Below are positions 8,016-17,010 of a stretch of 43,385 nucleotides of DNA, piece by piece. Numbering within the stretch: position 1 is the first letter of the stretch; every line of letters begins with the position of its first letter. The notes under the pieces were generated by a model. It worked only from the letters and a program-made list of their open reading frames with translations. It was not told the DNA's origin and did no database searches. Made by a program: the position numbers and the translations under genes. The stretch comes from Cypionkella sp. (GTDB lineage Bacteria > Pseudomonadota > Alphaproteobacteria > Rhodobacterales > Rhodobacteraceae), in NCBI RefSeq assembly GCF_030652235.1, contig NZ_JAUSBA010000042.1:65205-108589 (forward strand), given 5' to 3'.

Positions 8016-9438
8016 TCTGGGCGCACGCGACGCCACCGAACTGGCGGGGATGGTGGCATCAGGGCAGGTCACGCCGACCGAACTGCTCGATGCAGCCCTT
8101 GCGGCGGTCGAGGCCCGCAACCCCGCGATCAACGCCGTGGTGCTGGTGCAAGAAGCCGCCGCCCGCCGCGCCATAGCCGATGGTCTGCCGCGCGGGCCAT
8201 TCCGGGGCGTGCCGTTCCTGCTGAAAGACCTCGGCTGCGAGGCGGTCGATTTCCCCGGCCACAACGGTTCGCGTCTGCTGATGAACACCAGCTACGCCCG
8301 CGATTCCGCGATCTGGCAGCGTATTCGGGCCACAGGCGTGGTCAACTTTGGCCGCACCACCAGTCCGGAAGGTGGCGTTGGCACCGTCACCGAAGCCGCC
8401 GTTTACGGTGGCCCAACCCGCAACCCGTGGAATCTGGATCACACGTCCGGCGGCTCATCCGGTGGCGCAGGTGCTGCGGTGGCGGCGGGGATCGTCGCCT
8501 TCGCGCATGGCTCAGACGGCGGTGGTTCAGTGCGCATCCCGGCAGCATCCTGCGGGCTGTTCGGCTTCAAATCCACCCGCGCCCGCCTCCCCGATGGCCC
8601 CTATTCTGGTGAAGGCTGGGCGGGCATGGCGATTGACGGCTTTCTGACGCGGTCGGTGCGCGACACCGCGATCATGCTGGATGCCTGTGAAGGCCCCGAT
8701 CTGGGCGCGCCCTATGTCGCCCCACCGCTGGATCACGGCCATGCGAGCGCCATCAGCCGCCCGCCGCGCCGCCTGCGGGTGGCTCTCTGCGATACTACAT
8801 TTACCGGCGAAGCGATTGATCCAGAAGTGGCGCAGGCCGTGCGCGACACCGCAAAACTGCTGGAAAGCCTCGGCCATCACGTCGAACCCGGTCGCCCCAG
8901 TGCGGATGTCGAGATGATGATGCGGGCGTGGACGGATATCGTTGGCGTTGGCACCGCCCTTTCGATCCAGAAGGCCCTTAACGGACGCCCGCTCACCCCC
9001 GATCTGGTCGAAGGCATCGGCCGCTCTGCCGTCACCTACGCTGCCACCCTACCCCCCACTCGCTATTTGGAAGCCGTCGGTGAAATCCATGCCTTCGGTC
9101 GCCAGATGGCCGCATACTTTGCCAGTGGCCCCGATATCCTGCTGTCTGCCACCCTCGCCGAGCCACCCGCCAAGGTAGGCCGCTATCATCACAACCGCGA
9201 CGACTATGTGAACTACCGCATCGGCCCCGGCGGTATCTTTTCCTACTCGCCATTCTGCGCCGTGTTCAACGCCAGCGGACAGCCTGCCGCCTCGCTGCCA
9301 TTAGGCCAATCTGCGGCAGGCTTGCCCATCGGTATCCATCTGGCGGCACCCTATGGGAACGATGAAGAATTGATCTCTCTCTGCGCTGAAATCGAATCTG
9401 CATCCGCCTGGGCCGCCCGCCGCGCCGCAATGGCTTAA
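8005..9438 (+). CDS. Amidase signature family hydrolase (first of two flanking the transporter)
   Basis: A 477-residue cytoplasmic amidase. The Ser-cisSer-Lys triad is visible as Lys74 in [10 protein letters not shown], Ser151 in [11 protein letters not shown] and nucleophile Ser175 in [12 protein letters not shown]. Length is normal for the family. It hydrolyses an amide bond, but the substrate cannot be predicted; GatA is unlikely since no gatB or gatC is adjacent. The ATG at 8005 follows AGGAG and overlaps the kinase stop by 11 bp. It is followed after 180 bp by the polyamine-type ABC transporter, so it may process the imported compound. A second amidase sits at the other end of the transporter genes and is clearly divergent in sequence. 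Confidence 0.92.
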   Translation: MIGDLGARDATELAGMVASGQVTPTELLDAALAAVEARNPAINAVVLVQEAAARRAIADGLPRGPFRGVPFLLKDLGCEAVDFPGHNGSRLLMNTSYARDSAIWQRIRATGVVNFGRTTSPEGGVGTVTEAAVYGGPTRNPWNLDHTSGGSSGGAGAAVAAGIVAFAHGSDGGGSVRIPAASCGLFGFKSTRARLPDGPYSGEGWAGMAIDGFLTRSVRDTAIMLDACEGPDLGAPYVAPPLDHGHASAISRPPRRLRVALCDTTFTGEAIDPEVAQAVRDTAKLLESLGHHVEPGRPSADVEMMMRAWTDIVGVGTALSIQKALNGRPLTPDLVEGIGRSAVTYAATLPPTRYLEAVGEIHAFGRQMAAYFASGPDILLSATLAEPPAKVGRYHHNRDDYVNYRIGPGGIFSYSPFCAVFNASGQPAASLPLGQSAAGLPIGIHLAAPYGNDEELISLCAEIESASAWAARRAAMA

Positions 9439-9441
9439 ACC

Positions 9442-9501
9442 ACGCCTAAGCACTGCCAAGCCTAAGCCTTTGCGCGTGTTATCATCTTGCCGCGCGCTTA
9501 G
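9442..9501. promoter_or_regulatory. Cluster of GCCTAAGC boxes upstream of potA
   Basis: GCCTAAGC occurs at 9442-9449 and 9458-9465 (16 bp apart, start to start) and its complement GCTTAGGC at 9494-9501. Inner GCGCG/CGCGC bases extend the 9458-9501 palindrome. It occupies the 180-bp gap between amidase 1 and potA. It could be a regulator-binding site or an attenuator hairpin; no clear -35/-10 pair was identified. Confidence 0.45.
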
Positions 9502-9618
9502 GCATTTGTACAACTTAAGCGGCAACTGCCTAGTCTTTCGGCACATAAGGCGAAGTTTATGTTGCGCCCGGGCTTGCCCGCGGCACAATATGATCAAAAT
9601 CAACGGGAGCGAGTCACC

Positions 9619-10686
9619 TTGAGCCAAACCAACGCCGTCGAGGCCCGAAATGCCGTCAAAGCATTCGGACAGGGCGACAACGCCGTCCGCGCACTGAACG
9701 ATGTGTCTGTCGAAATCCGCAAGGGTGAATTCTTTACCCTGCTTGGACCATCGGGCTGTGGCAAGACCACTCTTTTACGTCTGATCGCAGGGTTTGAGAT
9801 GCCAACCTCGGGCACCATCCTGCTCGATGGCCAAGACATCACCTACCTGCCGCCAAACAAGCGCCCGGTGAACACGGTATTTCAATCCTACGCTCTGTTC
9901 CCGCATCTGACCGTTGCTCAGAACATCGGCTTCGGTTTGGAAATGCAGGGCCGCCCGCGCGCCGAGGTCAAGGCCACAGTGGACCGCATGCTAGCGCTGG
10001 TGAAGCTGGAGGAGTTGGCCTCGCGCAAAACCTCGCAGCTTTCCGGTGGCCAGCAACAAAGGGTGGCCTTGGCGCGGGCTTTGGCCCCGGCGCCGAAAGT
10101 GCTGCTGCTGGACGAGCCGCTCTCTGCGCTCGATTTGAAATTGCGCCGCGAGATGCAGGGCGAACTCAAACGCCTGCAAACCGAAACAGGCATCACCTTT
10201 ATCTTCGTGACCCACGATCAGGAAGAAGCCCTAACGATGTCCGACCGCATCGGCGTCATGTCAGCGGGCAAGCTGCAACAGGTTGGCACGCCGCGTGAAA
10301 TCTACACCCGCCCGCTGAACCGGTTTGTTGCAAGCTTCATCGGCGAGACCAACTTCATGCCCGCCACCTCGGACGGCACCACTTTGACGCTGGCGGGCGG
10401 CTACCAAATGCCCGCCCCGGTCTTGACCAAGTCCGGCACTGTGACCGTCACCGTTCGCCCCGAACAGGTGAAACTTTCGCCCACAGCCGAGCCCGGCACC
10501 CTGCCCGCCACCGTGCGTGGCGTGGTCTATATGGGCACCGATATGAACTACCAACTGCATCTCGCCGATGGCACCGAGATAGAGGCTTGCGTGGTATCTG
10601 ACGTGACAGGTGAGGCCGCACTGCAAGCAGGCCAAACCGTGGGCGTCACGTTTACCCCCGGCTCCGCCCAAGTGCTGGAGGATTGA
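9619..10686 (+). CDS. potA: Spermidine/putrescine-type ABC transporter ATP-binding protein
   Basis: A 355-residue ATPase that powers an importer. Walker A is GPSGCGKTT (43-51), the Q-loop is Q89, the signature is LSGGQQQ (141-147), Walker B is VLLLDEP (161-167) and the H-loop His is 199. A C-terminal TOBE domain (about 275-350) marks the PotA/FbpC/UgpC class. I use the TTG at 9619 because GGGAG lies 9 bases upstream and the product begins in family register ([16 protein letters not shown]). The open frame reaches an ATG at 9559, which would add 20 residues with no family likeness. The stop is followed immediately by the permease ATG, so potABCD is co-transcribed. Confidence 0.93.
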   Translation: MSQTNAVEARNAVKAFGQGDNAVRALNDVSVEIRKGEFFTLLGPSGCGKTTLLRLIAGFEMPTSGTILLDGQDITYLPPNKRPVNTVFQSYALFPHLTVAQNIGFGLEMQGRPRAEVKATVDRMLALVKLEELASRKTSQLSGGQQQRVALARALAPAPKVLLLDEPLSALDLKLRREMQGELKRLQTETGITFIFVTHDQEEALTMSDRIGVMSAGKLQQVGTPREIYTRPLNRFVASFIGETNFMPATSDGTTLTLAGGYQMPAPVLTKSGTVTVTVRPEQVKLSPTAEPGTLPATVRGVVYMGTDMNYQLHLADGTEIEACVVSDVTGEAALQAGQTVGVTFTPGSAQVLED

Positions 10687-11598
10687 ATGAGCGCCGCTGA
10701 AAAAGCCCAAGCCGCGCAATCCACCCGCAACGGCTGGTTGCTCTCGACCCCGGCGCTTGTGATCCTGACGCTGTTCGCCGTTGGCCCCTTGATGATCGTG
10801 GTGGTGTATTCCTTCCTGGCCCCCGGCCAATACGGCAATGTCGAATGGCAATTCTCGCTGGACGGTTGGCGCGGCATCCTGTGGACCAAGGACATCTTTG
10901 ACGACACCTATGGCCTTGCCGATGCCAATATCAGCATCTTTTGGCGCTCGATCAAACTGTCGGTGCTGACCACCGTTCTGACCTTTGCCGTGGGCTTTCC
11001 GACAGCATGGTTCATCGCCACCCGCCCGCAGAAATCCCGCGCCCTGTGGCTGTTTCTGATAACCATTCCGTTCTGGACCAACCTGTTGATCCGCACCTAC
11101 GCGATCAATGAAGTGATCCGCAACGAAGGTCTCATGAACACCGTGTTGCTGAAACTCGGCGCGATCTCGGAGCCGATCCGGCTGATCTACACCGACACCG
11201 CCGTGTTCATCGGCATGGCTTATGTCTATCTGCCGCTGATGGTGTTGCCGTTGTTCGCAGCCATCGACCGATTTGACATGAGGCTGTTGGAGGCGGGCTA
11301 CGACCTTTACGCCAGCCGCATGCAGGTGCTGCGGCGCGTGATCCTGCCCATCGTGAAACCCGGTATCATCGCCGGATCAATCCTCGTGTTCGTGCCCTCC
11401 TTGGGCGCATACGTCACCCCGCGCGTGCTGGGTGGCGGCAAGCAGATGATGATCGGCAACTTTATTGATCTGCAATTTGGTCAGGGCCGCAACTGGCCGC
11501 TGGGCGCGGCTTTGTCGCTGACGCTGCTGGTGATCGTGACGGCCGCCCTGCTGATCTATGTGAAATACGCCAACCGGGATGTATCCAATGGCCACTAA
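10687..11598 (+). CDS. potB: Spermidine/putrescine-type ABC transporter permease (PotB)
   Basis: A 303-residue inner-membrane permease with about six membrane segments, the first at residues 16-38. The BPD_transp_1 coupling (EAA) loop is clear as EAGYDLYASRMQVLRRVILP near residues 200-219, which docks on the ATPase. It begins at the base after the potA stop codon and its last 11 bases overlap potC. The pairing with a second permease and a PotD-type binding protein defines a type I importer of the polyamine/opine/amine class. The substrate is inferred, not shown. Confidence 0.92.
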   Translation: MSAAEKAQAAQSTRNGWLLSTPALVILTLFAVGPLMIVVVYSFLAPGQYGNVEWQFSLDGWRGILWTKDIFDDTYGLADANISIFWRSIKLSVLTTVLTFAVGFPTAWFIATRPQKSRALWLFLITIPFWTNLLIRTYAINEVIRNEGLMNTVLLKLGAISEPIRLIYTDTAVFIGMAYVYLPLMVLPLFAAIDRFDMRLLEAGYDLYASRMQVLRRVILPIVKPGIIAGSILVFVPSLGAYVTPRVLGGGKQMMIGNFIDLQFGQGRNWPLGAALSLTLLVIVTAALLIYVKYANRDVSNGH

Positions 11599-12391
11599 AA
11601 CCTTCTCCGTCGCCAAACTTCCCGGCTTCACCACCACCGCCATTATCGTCTTCATCGCACTGTATTTGCCAATCCTGACGCTGGTGGCCTATTCCTTCAA
11701 CGCCAGCCAATCGGTCGCGGTGTGGGGCGGATTTTCTTGGGATTGGTACGTCAAGGCGTGGAACAACGACGCCGTCAAAGACGCTACCGTGCGATCCTTG
11801 CTGATCGCGGTCTGTGCGGCGGTGATCTCCACCGCTGTCGCCACCATGGCCGCCTTGGGAACCACACGGCGCAAGGCGTTCAAAGGCCAGACCTTCATCT
11901 ATGTGATGATCAACCAACCCCTGATGGTGCCGGAAATCGTCACCGCCGTGTCCTTGTTAATCCTGTTCGGCATGGTGAAACAGGCCACCGGCATCCAAGG
12001 CATCGGCTATGTGATCTTCGCACACGCCGCATTCTGCATCCCCTTTGCCTATCTGCCAATCCGCGCCCGTCTTGAAGGCATGGATATGACGCTGGAAACT
12101 GCTGCGGCCGATCTTTACGCAACGCCATGGCAAACCTTCCGCCATGTCACTCTGCCGATCCTGCTGCCCGGCGTGATCGCGGGCGCGATGCTGGCTTTCG
12201 TGATCAGCCTTGATGATGTGGTGATCACCGAGTTCACTAAATCGGGCGGCCAAGACACTTTGCCCACCTATATGCTCGGCCAGATGCGCCGCCAGTTGAC
12301 GCCAGAAATCAATGCGATTTCCTCGATGCTGCTGGCGCTGACCATCGTGCTGCTGACCGCCTTTTTCTTGCTCACCCGCAAAAACGATTAA
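11588..12391 (+). CDS. potC: Spermidine/putrescine-type ABC transporter permease (PotC)
   Basis: A 267-residue inner-membrane permease, partner of PotB. Membrane segments begin at about residue 15 (TAIIVFIALYLPILTLVAY). The EAA loop reads ETAAADLYATPWQTFRHVTLP, and the C-terminal part FVISLDDVVITEFTKSGGQDTLP is typical of PotC. I start at the ATG at 11588; an in-frame ATG at 11579 is preceded too closely by the GGG of the potential ribosome-binding site. It overlaps potB by 11 bases and ends 24 bases before the first binding-protein gene. Confidence 0.92.
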   Translation: MATKTFSVAKLPGFTTTAIIVFIALYLPILTLVAYSFNASQSVAVWGGFSWDWYVKAWNNDAVKDATVRSLLIAVCAAVISTAVATMAALGTTRRKAFKGQTFIYVMINQPLMVPEIVTAVSLLILFGMVKQATGIQGIGYVIFAHAAFCIPFAYLPIRARLEGMDMTLETAAADLYATPWQTFRHVTLPILLPGVIAGAMLAFVISLDDVVITEFTKSGGQDTLPTYMLGQMRRQLTPEINAISSMLLALTIVLLTAFFLLTRKND

Positions 12392-12415
12392 CCTTAACCA
12401 TCGGAGCCTCGCCGT

Positions 12416-13441
12416 ATGAAAAAGTCCGCTCTTGCTATCGCCCTTTCGCTGACCACCGCCCTGCCTGCCCTCGCCGAAGGCCAGTTGAACCTGTTCAACT
12501 GGGGCGACTACACCTCTCCCGAACTGCTGGAAAAGTTCGAAAAAGAGACGGGTATCAAGGTGACCGTCACCGATTACGACAGCAATGATACAGCTTTGGC
12601 CAAGGTTTCGGTGGGTGGCGGCGGCTATGATCTGGTGGTGCCTTCGGCGCATTTCGTGCAGATTTATGTCGAAAAGGGCCTGATCCAAAAGCTGGATCTG
12701 ACCAAACTGCCACACCACGGCAACATCGCGCCGGAATGGATGGATGTGGAATGGGACAAGGGCCGCAACTATACGATTCCCTGGCAATGGGGCACCACCG
12801 GGGTTTCGGTAGATACCTCGGTCTATAAAGGCGATCCCAACACCTCGGAAATTTTCCTGAACCCGCCGGATGAGTTGAAGGGCAAGATCAACGTCGTTCC
12901 TGAAATGAACGAAGTCGTCGGCCTTGCGGTGATGTGGGCGGGCGGCAAGCCCTGCACCGAGGATGTCGCAGTGCTGAAAAAAGCCCATGATGCGCTGATC
13001 AATGCGCGGCAATACTGGATCTCGATGGATTACGGCACCACCGAACGCATGGCCAACGGCGATTGGGCGGCATCGGTAAACTGGTCGGGTGAAACCTTCC
13101 GCGCACGGCTGAAAAACCCTAATGTGGTCTATGGCTATCCGAAAGAGGGCTATCCTTTGTGGATGGACTCGGTGGCACTTCTGACCGAAGCTCAGAACGT
13201 GGATGAAGCCTATAAATTCCTCGACTTCATCAGCCTGCCGGAAAATGCCGCGCTGATTTCTGCCTTCGCGCGTTATCCTAACGGCATCACGGGCTCGGCA
13301 GAATTTATGCCGCCCGACATGGCAACCGCACCAGAAGTCAACATTCCGGCCGAGGTCAAGGCCGCTGGGCATTTCATGCCAGCCTGCTCTGGCAAGGCGC
13401 TGGAATACATGACGGCGATCTGGACCGATTTGCAGAAATAA
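12416..13441 (+). CDS. potD: Periplasmic polyamine-type substrate-binding protein, paralogue 1
   Basis: A 341-residue secreted protein with a Sec signal peptide (residues 1-20, cleavage after ALA) that delivers substrate to PotABC. The mature part opens QLNLFNWGDYTSPELLEKF, typical of PotD/PotF proteins. By comparison with E. coli PotD, ligand-contacting acids and aromatics appear kept: Glu163 and Glu166 (VVPEMNE), Trp223, Trp249 and Asp251 (PLWMDS). This supports a cationic amine-type ligand, though specificity is inferred. Two cysteines (Cys180 and one near the C-terminus in PACSGKA) are shared with the neighbouring paralogue and could form a disulfide. CGGAG lies upstream of the ATG. Confidence 0.92.
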   Translation: MKKSALAIALSLTTALPALAEGQLNLFNWGDYTSPELLEKFEKETGIKVTVTDYDSNDTALAKVSVGGGGYDLVVPSAHFVQIYVEKGLIQKLDLTKLPHHGNIAPEWMDVEWDKGRNYTIPWQWGTTGVSVDTSVYKGDPNTSEIFLNPPDELKGKINVVPEMNEVVGLAVMWAGGKPCTEDVAVLKKAHDALINARQYWISMDYGTTERMANGDWAASVNWSGETFRARLKNPNVVYGYPKEGYPLWMDSVALLTEAQNVDEAYKFLDFISLPENAALISAFARYPNGITGSAEFMPPDMATAPEVNIPAEVKAAGHFMPACSGKALEYMTAIWTDLQK

Positions 13442-13466
13442 CCACAAGAAACCAAGGGAGACGACT

Positions 13467-14492
13467 ATGAATAAATTGTTCTCGGCCACGCTGCTTTTAC
13501 TTGCCAGCACCTCGCTGGCATCCGCCGAAGGCACGCTGCAACTGTTCAACTGGGGCAACTACACCTCTCCCGAACTGCTTGCAAAGTTTGAAAAAGAAAC
13601 CGGCATCAAGGTTACGGTCACCGATTACGACAGCAACGACGCGGCCTTGGCCAAAGTCGAAGCTGGTGGTTCGGGCTTCGATTTGGTGGTGCCTTCCGCC
13701 AACTATGTGCAGATCTGGGCCGAAAAAGGCCTGATCGTGCCACTGGATGACAGCAAACTTCCGCACAAGGGCAATATCGCACCCGAGTGGAAAGACGTGG
13801 CTTGGGACAAAGGCCGCGTTTACACCGTGCCATGGCAGTGGGGCTCGACGGGCGTTGCGGTCAACACCAAGGTTTACGGCGGCGATATCAACACTTCAGA
13901 CATTTTCCTGAATGTGCCGCCGGAACTGGTCGGCAAGATCAACGTGGTTCCCGAAATGAACGACGTGGTCAACCTCGCGATCATGTGGGCAGGCGGTCAG
14001 CCCTGCACCGAAGACACCGCCGTGTTGAAAAAGGTGCGTGATGCGCTGGTTGCAGCCAAGCCAAACTGGATTTCGATGGATTACGGGGCCACCGAAAAAT
14101 TGTCGAACAATGATTGGGCGGCAAGCGTGAACTGGAATGGCTCGACCATGCGGGCACGTCTGGCCAACCCGGATGTCAAATATGGCTATCCGAAGGAAGG
14201 CTATGTGCTGTGGATGGATTCGGTCGGCCTGTTGAAAGACGCGCAGAACGTCGAAGAAGCCTACAAGTTCATCGACTTCATCATGCTACCGGAAAATGCC
14301 GCGATGATTTCCGGCTTCGCGCGCTATGCCAACGGTATTGCCGGTTCGGATGCGTTCATGCCTGAAGACATGAAAACCGCGCCGGAAGTGGTGATCCCCG
14401 AGGAGTTCAAGGCGGCTGGACACTTCCTGCCGACCTGTTCGGCTAAGGCGCAGGAATACATGACCGCAATCTGGACCGAACTTCAGAAGTAA
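13467..14492 (+). CDS. potD: Periplasmic polyamine-type substrate-binding protein, paralogue 2 (tandem duplicate)
   Basis: A 341-residue secreted binding protein, exactly the same length as the preceding one and roughly 70 percent identical by eye without gaps. The signal peptides differ completely (MNKLFSATLLLLASTSLASA). Ligand-site positions are kept except that Glu166 of paralogue 1 is Asp166 here (VVPEMND); Trp223, Trp249 and Asp251 are unchanged. It starts 25 bases after the first copy with AAGGGAG upstream. A duplication followed by divergence could give the one transporter two ligand ranges. A hairpin terminator follows, so this is probably the last gene of the transporter transcript. 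Confidence 0.92.
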   Translation: MNKLFSATLLLLASTSLASAEGTLQLFNWGNYTSPELLAKFEKETGIKVTVTDYDSNDAALAKVEAGGSGFDLVVPSANYVQIWAEKGLIVPLDDSKLPHKGNIAPEWKDVAWDKGRVYTVPWQWGSTGVAVNTKVYGGDINTSDIFLNVPPELVGKINVVPEMNDVVNLAIMWAGGQPCTEDTAVLKKVRDALVAAKPNWISMDYGATEKLSNNDWAASVNWNGSTMRARLANPDVKYGYPKEGYVLWMDSVGLLKDAQNVEEAYKFIDFIMLPENAAMISGFARYANGIAGSDAFMPEDMKTAPEVVIPEEFKAAGHFLPTCSAKAQEYMTAIWTELQK

Positions 14493-14510
14493 CCCGTCGG
14501 ATCTGAGTGC

Positions 14511-14537
14511 GATGCGGGGGTGAACAATCCCCGCATC
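14511..14537 (+). terminator. Terminator after the transporter genes
   Basis: A perfect 9-bp stem, GATGCGGGG (14511-14519) and CCCCGCATC (14529-14537), with a 9-base loop, followed by CTTATATT. It lies 19 bases after the second potD stop and separates the transporter from amidase 2. Confidence 0.75.
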
Positions 14538-14631
14538 CTTATATTAAGCGCTTGCACGCAAGAATGGAGAGGGCTTTCCGCCCCCTCCAAACCTTCCCCA
14601 GCATATCGCCTTGGGGTGGTAGAGCCAGAGG

Positions 14632-16050
14632 ATGACCCAATTGGCATTGCATGAATTGTCAGCCTCCGAGCTGTCGCGGTTGATCGCTGCCCGCAAGGTG
14701 GCCCCCTCTGAAGTAATGGCAGCACACCTCGACCAGATCGCAGCGCTTAATCCTGCGCTGAACGCGGTGATTTCGTTGCGGGATCGCGATGAATTGCTGG
14801 CCGAGGCTACGCGCGCAGATGATTCTGCCCCCACAGGCTGGCTGCACGGCCTGCCGCTGGCGGTGAAAGATCTCTGCGCCACCAAGGGCTTGCGCACCAC
14901 CTATGGCTCACCTTTGTTTGCCGATTTCATCCCCGCAAAGGATGATCTACTGGCCGCCCGCATGCGCGCGGCAGGGGCGATCTTCATCGGCAAAACAAAC
15001 ACGCCGGAATGGGGCCATGGCAGCCATTCCTTCAACCCGGTGCATGGCGTTACCCGAAATCCCTATGATCTGGCGGTGACGGCGGGCGGTTCTTCGGGCG
15101 GGGCCGCCGCAGCACTGGCCGCGCGGCTGGTGCCAGTGGCGGATGGCTCGGACATGATGGGATCTTTGCGCAACCCAGCGGCGTTCTGCAATGTCTATGG
15201 CTTTCGGCCCTCATGGGGTCTGGTGCCCGGTGATGCCGAGGGCGACACCCATCTGGCCACCCTCGCCACCGAAGGCCCGATGGCACGCACCGTCGAGGAT
15301 GTGGCGAACCTGCTGACGGTGCAGGCCGGGGTTAACCCGGAAGTGCCATTTGGCCGCACAGGCAGCAATTTCGCCAGCCAGCTTGCCACCGACCTGCGCT
15401 GCAAACGCATAGCTTGGCTCGGCGATTGGGGTGGTGCGTATCAATTCGAGCCAGGGATTCTCGACCTTTGCGAAGCCGGCCTGCGCGTGTTCACTGATCA
15501 GGGTGCCAAGGTCGAAGCCATCGCCGCCCCCTTCCCGGCTGAGAAACTGTGGCAGGCGTGGACCACCCTGCGCGCCATGCTGAACGCGGGTGGCATGAAG
15601 CCACTTTACGACGATCCGGCCATGCGCCTGCAGTTGAAACCCGAAACCATCTGGGAAATCGAGCAGGGCCGCGGCCTGACGGCGCAGGCGGTCTATGAAG
15701 CCAGCACGATCCGCAGCCGCTACTATGCCCATATTGCGCGGCTCTTTAGCAAATATGACGCAGTTATTCTGCCAACCGCGCAAGTCTGGCCGTTTCCGGT
15801 GGAAACCCGCTGGCCACAAAGCATCAACGGCCATGCGATGGACACTTATCACCGCTGGATGGAAGTGGTGATCCCGGTCAGCCTGATCGGCCTGCCCGCG
15901 CTCAACGTGCCGGTGGGGTTTGGTGCCAGTGGCCTGCCGATGGGGATGCAGATTGCGGGGCCGGTGGGGGCGGATGACAAGATTTTGGCGATCGGCCAAG
16001 CCTATCATTTGGCCACCGACTGGCCCGGCAAACGCCCGCCTGCACTATAG
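14632..16050 (+). CDS. Amidase signature family hydrolase (second of two flanking the transporter)
   Basis: A 472-residue amidase with the complete Ser-cisSer-Lys triad: Lys79 in GLPLAVKDLC, Ser154 in AGGSSGGAAAA and nucleophile Ser178 in GSDMMGSLRNPA. The MMGSLRNPA version of the nucleophile motif differs from GGGSVRIPA in amidase 1, so the two probably prefer different substrates. It lies 139 bp beyond the transporter and behind a terminator, so it may have its own promoter. AGAGG directly abuts the ATG at 14632; an in-frame TTG at 14641 with better spacing is a possible alternative start. The stop overlaps the convergent Stealth gene by 6 bases. Confidence 0.92.
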   Translation: MTQLALHELSASELSRLIAARKVAPSEVMAAHLDQIAALNPALNAVISLRDRDELLAEATRADDSAPTGWLHGLPLAVKDLCATKGLRTTYGSPLFADFIPAKDDLLAARMRAAGAIFIGKTNTPEWGHGSHSFNPVHGVTRNPYDLAVTAGGSSGGAAAALAARLVPVADGSDMMGSLRNPAAFCNVYGFRPSWGLVPGDAEGDTHLATLATEGPMARTVEDVANLLTVQAGVNPEVPFGRTGSNFASQLATDLRCKRIAWLGDWGGAYQFEPGILDLCEAGLRVFTDQGAKVEAIAAPFPAEKLWQAWTTLRAMLNAGGMKPLYDDPAMRLQLKPETIWEIEQGRGLTAQAVYEASTIRSRYYAHIARLFSKYDAVILPTAQVWPFPVETRWPQSINGHAMDTYHRWMEVVIPVSLIGLPALNVPVGFGASGLPMGMQIAGPVGADDKILAIGQAYHLATDWPGKRPPAL

Positions 16051-17010
16051 TATCCGCCGCCGCAGGAATTCCAGAATATCCGCCTGCACCTGCGACGATG
16101 CCTGATCCAGACTGTTGACGCAGATGAACAAAGCATCCTCGCGCGCCTCGGCTTCAGCGATCTTTTCACGCACCCGCGCGGGCTTATCCACATCCGCGCG
16201 GAAATAGACGGTGTTATCCGAGGCCGCGATGGTCGCCGTCCCCGCCGCCAATTCCAGATGATTGGCCAAACTCGCCGGGTTAAACTGACTGCCATGCCGA
16301 AAGCGCGGCGCCATATTCGCCTCAATTACACCCGGATGTGCCGCCTCAAACCGCTGGAAGGTCGAGCAGCGCAAGGGATGCGGCGTGTGGCCAATGCTGA
16401 AAAACCGCCCCCCCCCGCCGACCAGCCGCGCCGCGCGCAACTGTTGCAACTTAAACCCCACCGGCTGCCAATTCTTGCCCCGGCGTTTCAGCCGACCCAG
16501 CGCCAGTTGCAACCATGGTACCAAACCATAGGCCCGCGTCATCCAATGGCCGCGCAGCACAGGCCCGATATCGGTAAAGAAATCCGCAGGCTGCACTGGG
16601 CGGATCAAGAAAAAATCATCGTTCAGATAGATATAACGCTCCGCCAGATCGGGGATGCGAAAGAGCGCCGTCTCAATCGTGCGGCCCGAGAAAATCGGCA
16701 ACAAATTCTCATGCCCGCGATAGATCACCGAGTGATCAACAATCTTGATCCGTTCGCACATCGCCGGGTCAGCCCACAGCTCTTGCACCACGCGCGGCAC
16801 TTGCCCGTCGGTTACGATGTGAACACAGCGCAACCACGGCGCAAATTTCAACAAGGCCCTGAGGCTAAACCGAATCTCATCCCGGCTGGCAAAGCGCGTG
16901 GCTTCCACGCCCGCAGCGCCAAACCCCGGATCATAGGCACGGCGCTTGGCCAGATGCGCAGGGTCTTCACCATCGACCCATGTCAGCACCGCATCAATCG
17001 GCTGGCTCAC
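16045..17010 (-). CDS. Stealth-family sugar-phosphate transferase
   Basis: A 321-residue protein of the Stealth family, whose characterised members transfer hexose-1-phosphate during capsule or other phosphoglycan synthesis. Conserved region 1 is IDAVLTWVDG (5-14). Region 2 spans about 39-72 (RFASRDEIRFSLRALLKF then VHIVTDGQVP). Region 3 is RYIYLNDDFFL (125-135). Region 4 near the C-terminus is degenerate (ICVNSLDQASS). No membrane segment is seen. Its ATG overlaps the stop of the upstream glycosyltransferase by 4 bases, so the two are co-translated. Together with the capsule-type gene at 1-852 this points to a phosphate-containing surface glycan, which is an inference. Its end overlaps amidase 2 by 6 bases. 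Confidence 0.88.
   Translation of the reverse strand: MSQPIDAVLTWVDGEDPAHLAKRRAYDPGFGAAGVEATRFASRDEIRFSLRALLKFAPWLRCVHIVTDGQVPRVVQELWADPAMCERIKIVDHSVIYRGHENLLPIFSGRTIETALFRIPDLAERYIYLNDDFFLIRPVQPADFFTDIGPVLRGHWMTRAYGLVPWLQLALGRLKRRGKNWQPVGFKLQQLRAARLVGGGGRFFSIGHTPHPLRCSTFQRFEAAHPGVIEANMAPRFRHGSQFNPASLANHLELAAGTATIAASDNTVYFRADVDKPARVREKIAEAEAREDALFICVNSLDQASSQVQADILEFLRRRIL

Noticed and set aside
8005-9438. Amidase 1 as GatA of the aspartyl/glutamyl-tRNA amidotransferase
   Set aside because: GatA needs GatB and GatC partners, none of which is nearby, and two divergent amidases beside a transporter do not fit a translation role.
11957-13558. A 533-codon open frame on the minus strand across potC and potD
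   Set aside because: It is antisense to clear PotC and PotD proteins. The product is rich in His, Arg and Gln with no family pattern, as expected for the antisense frame of GC-rich genes.
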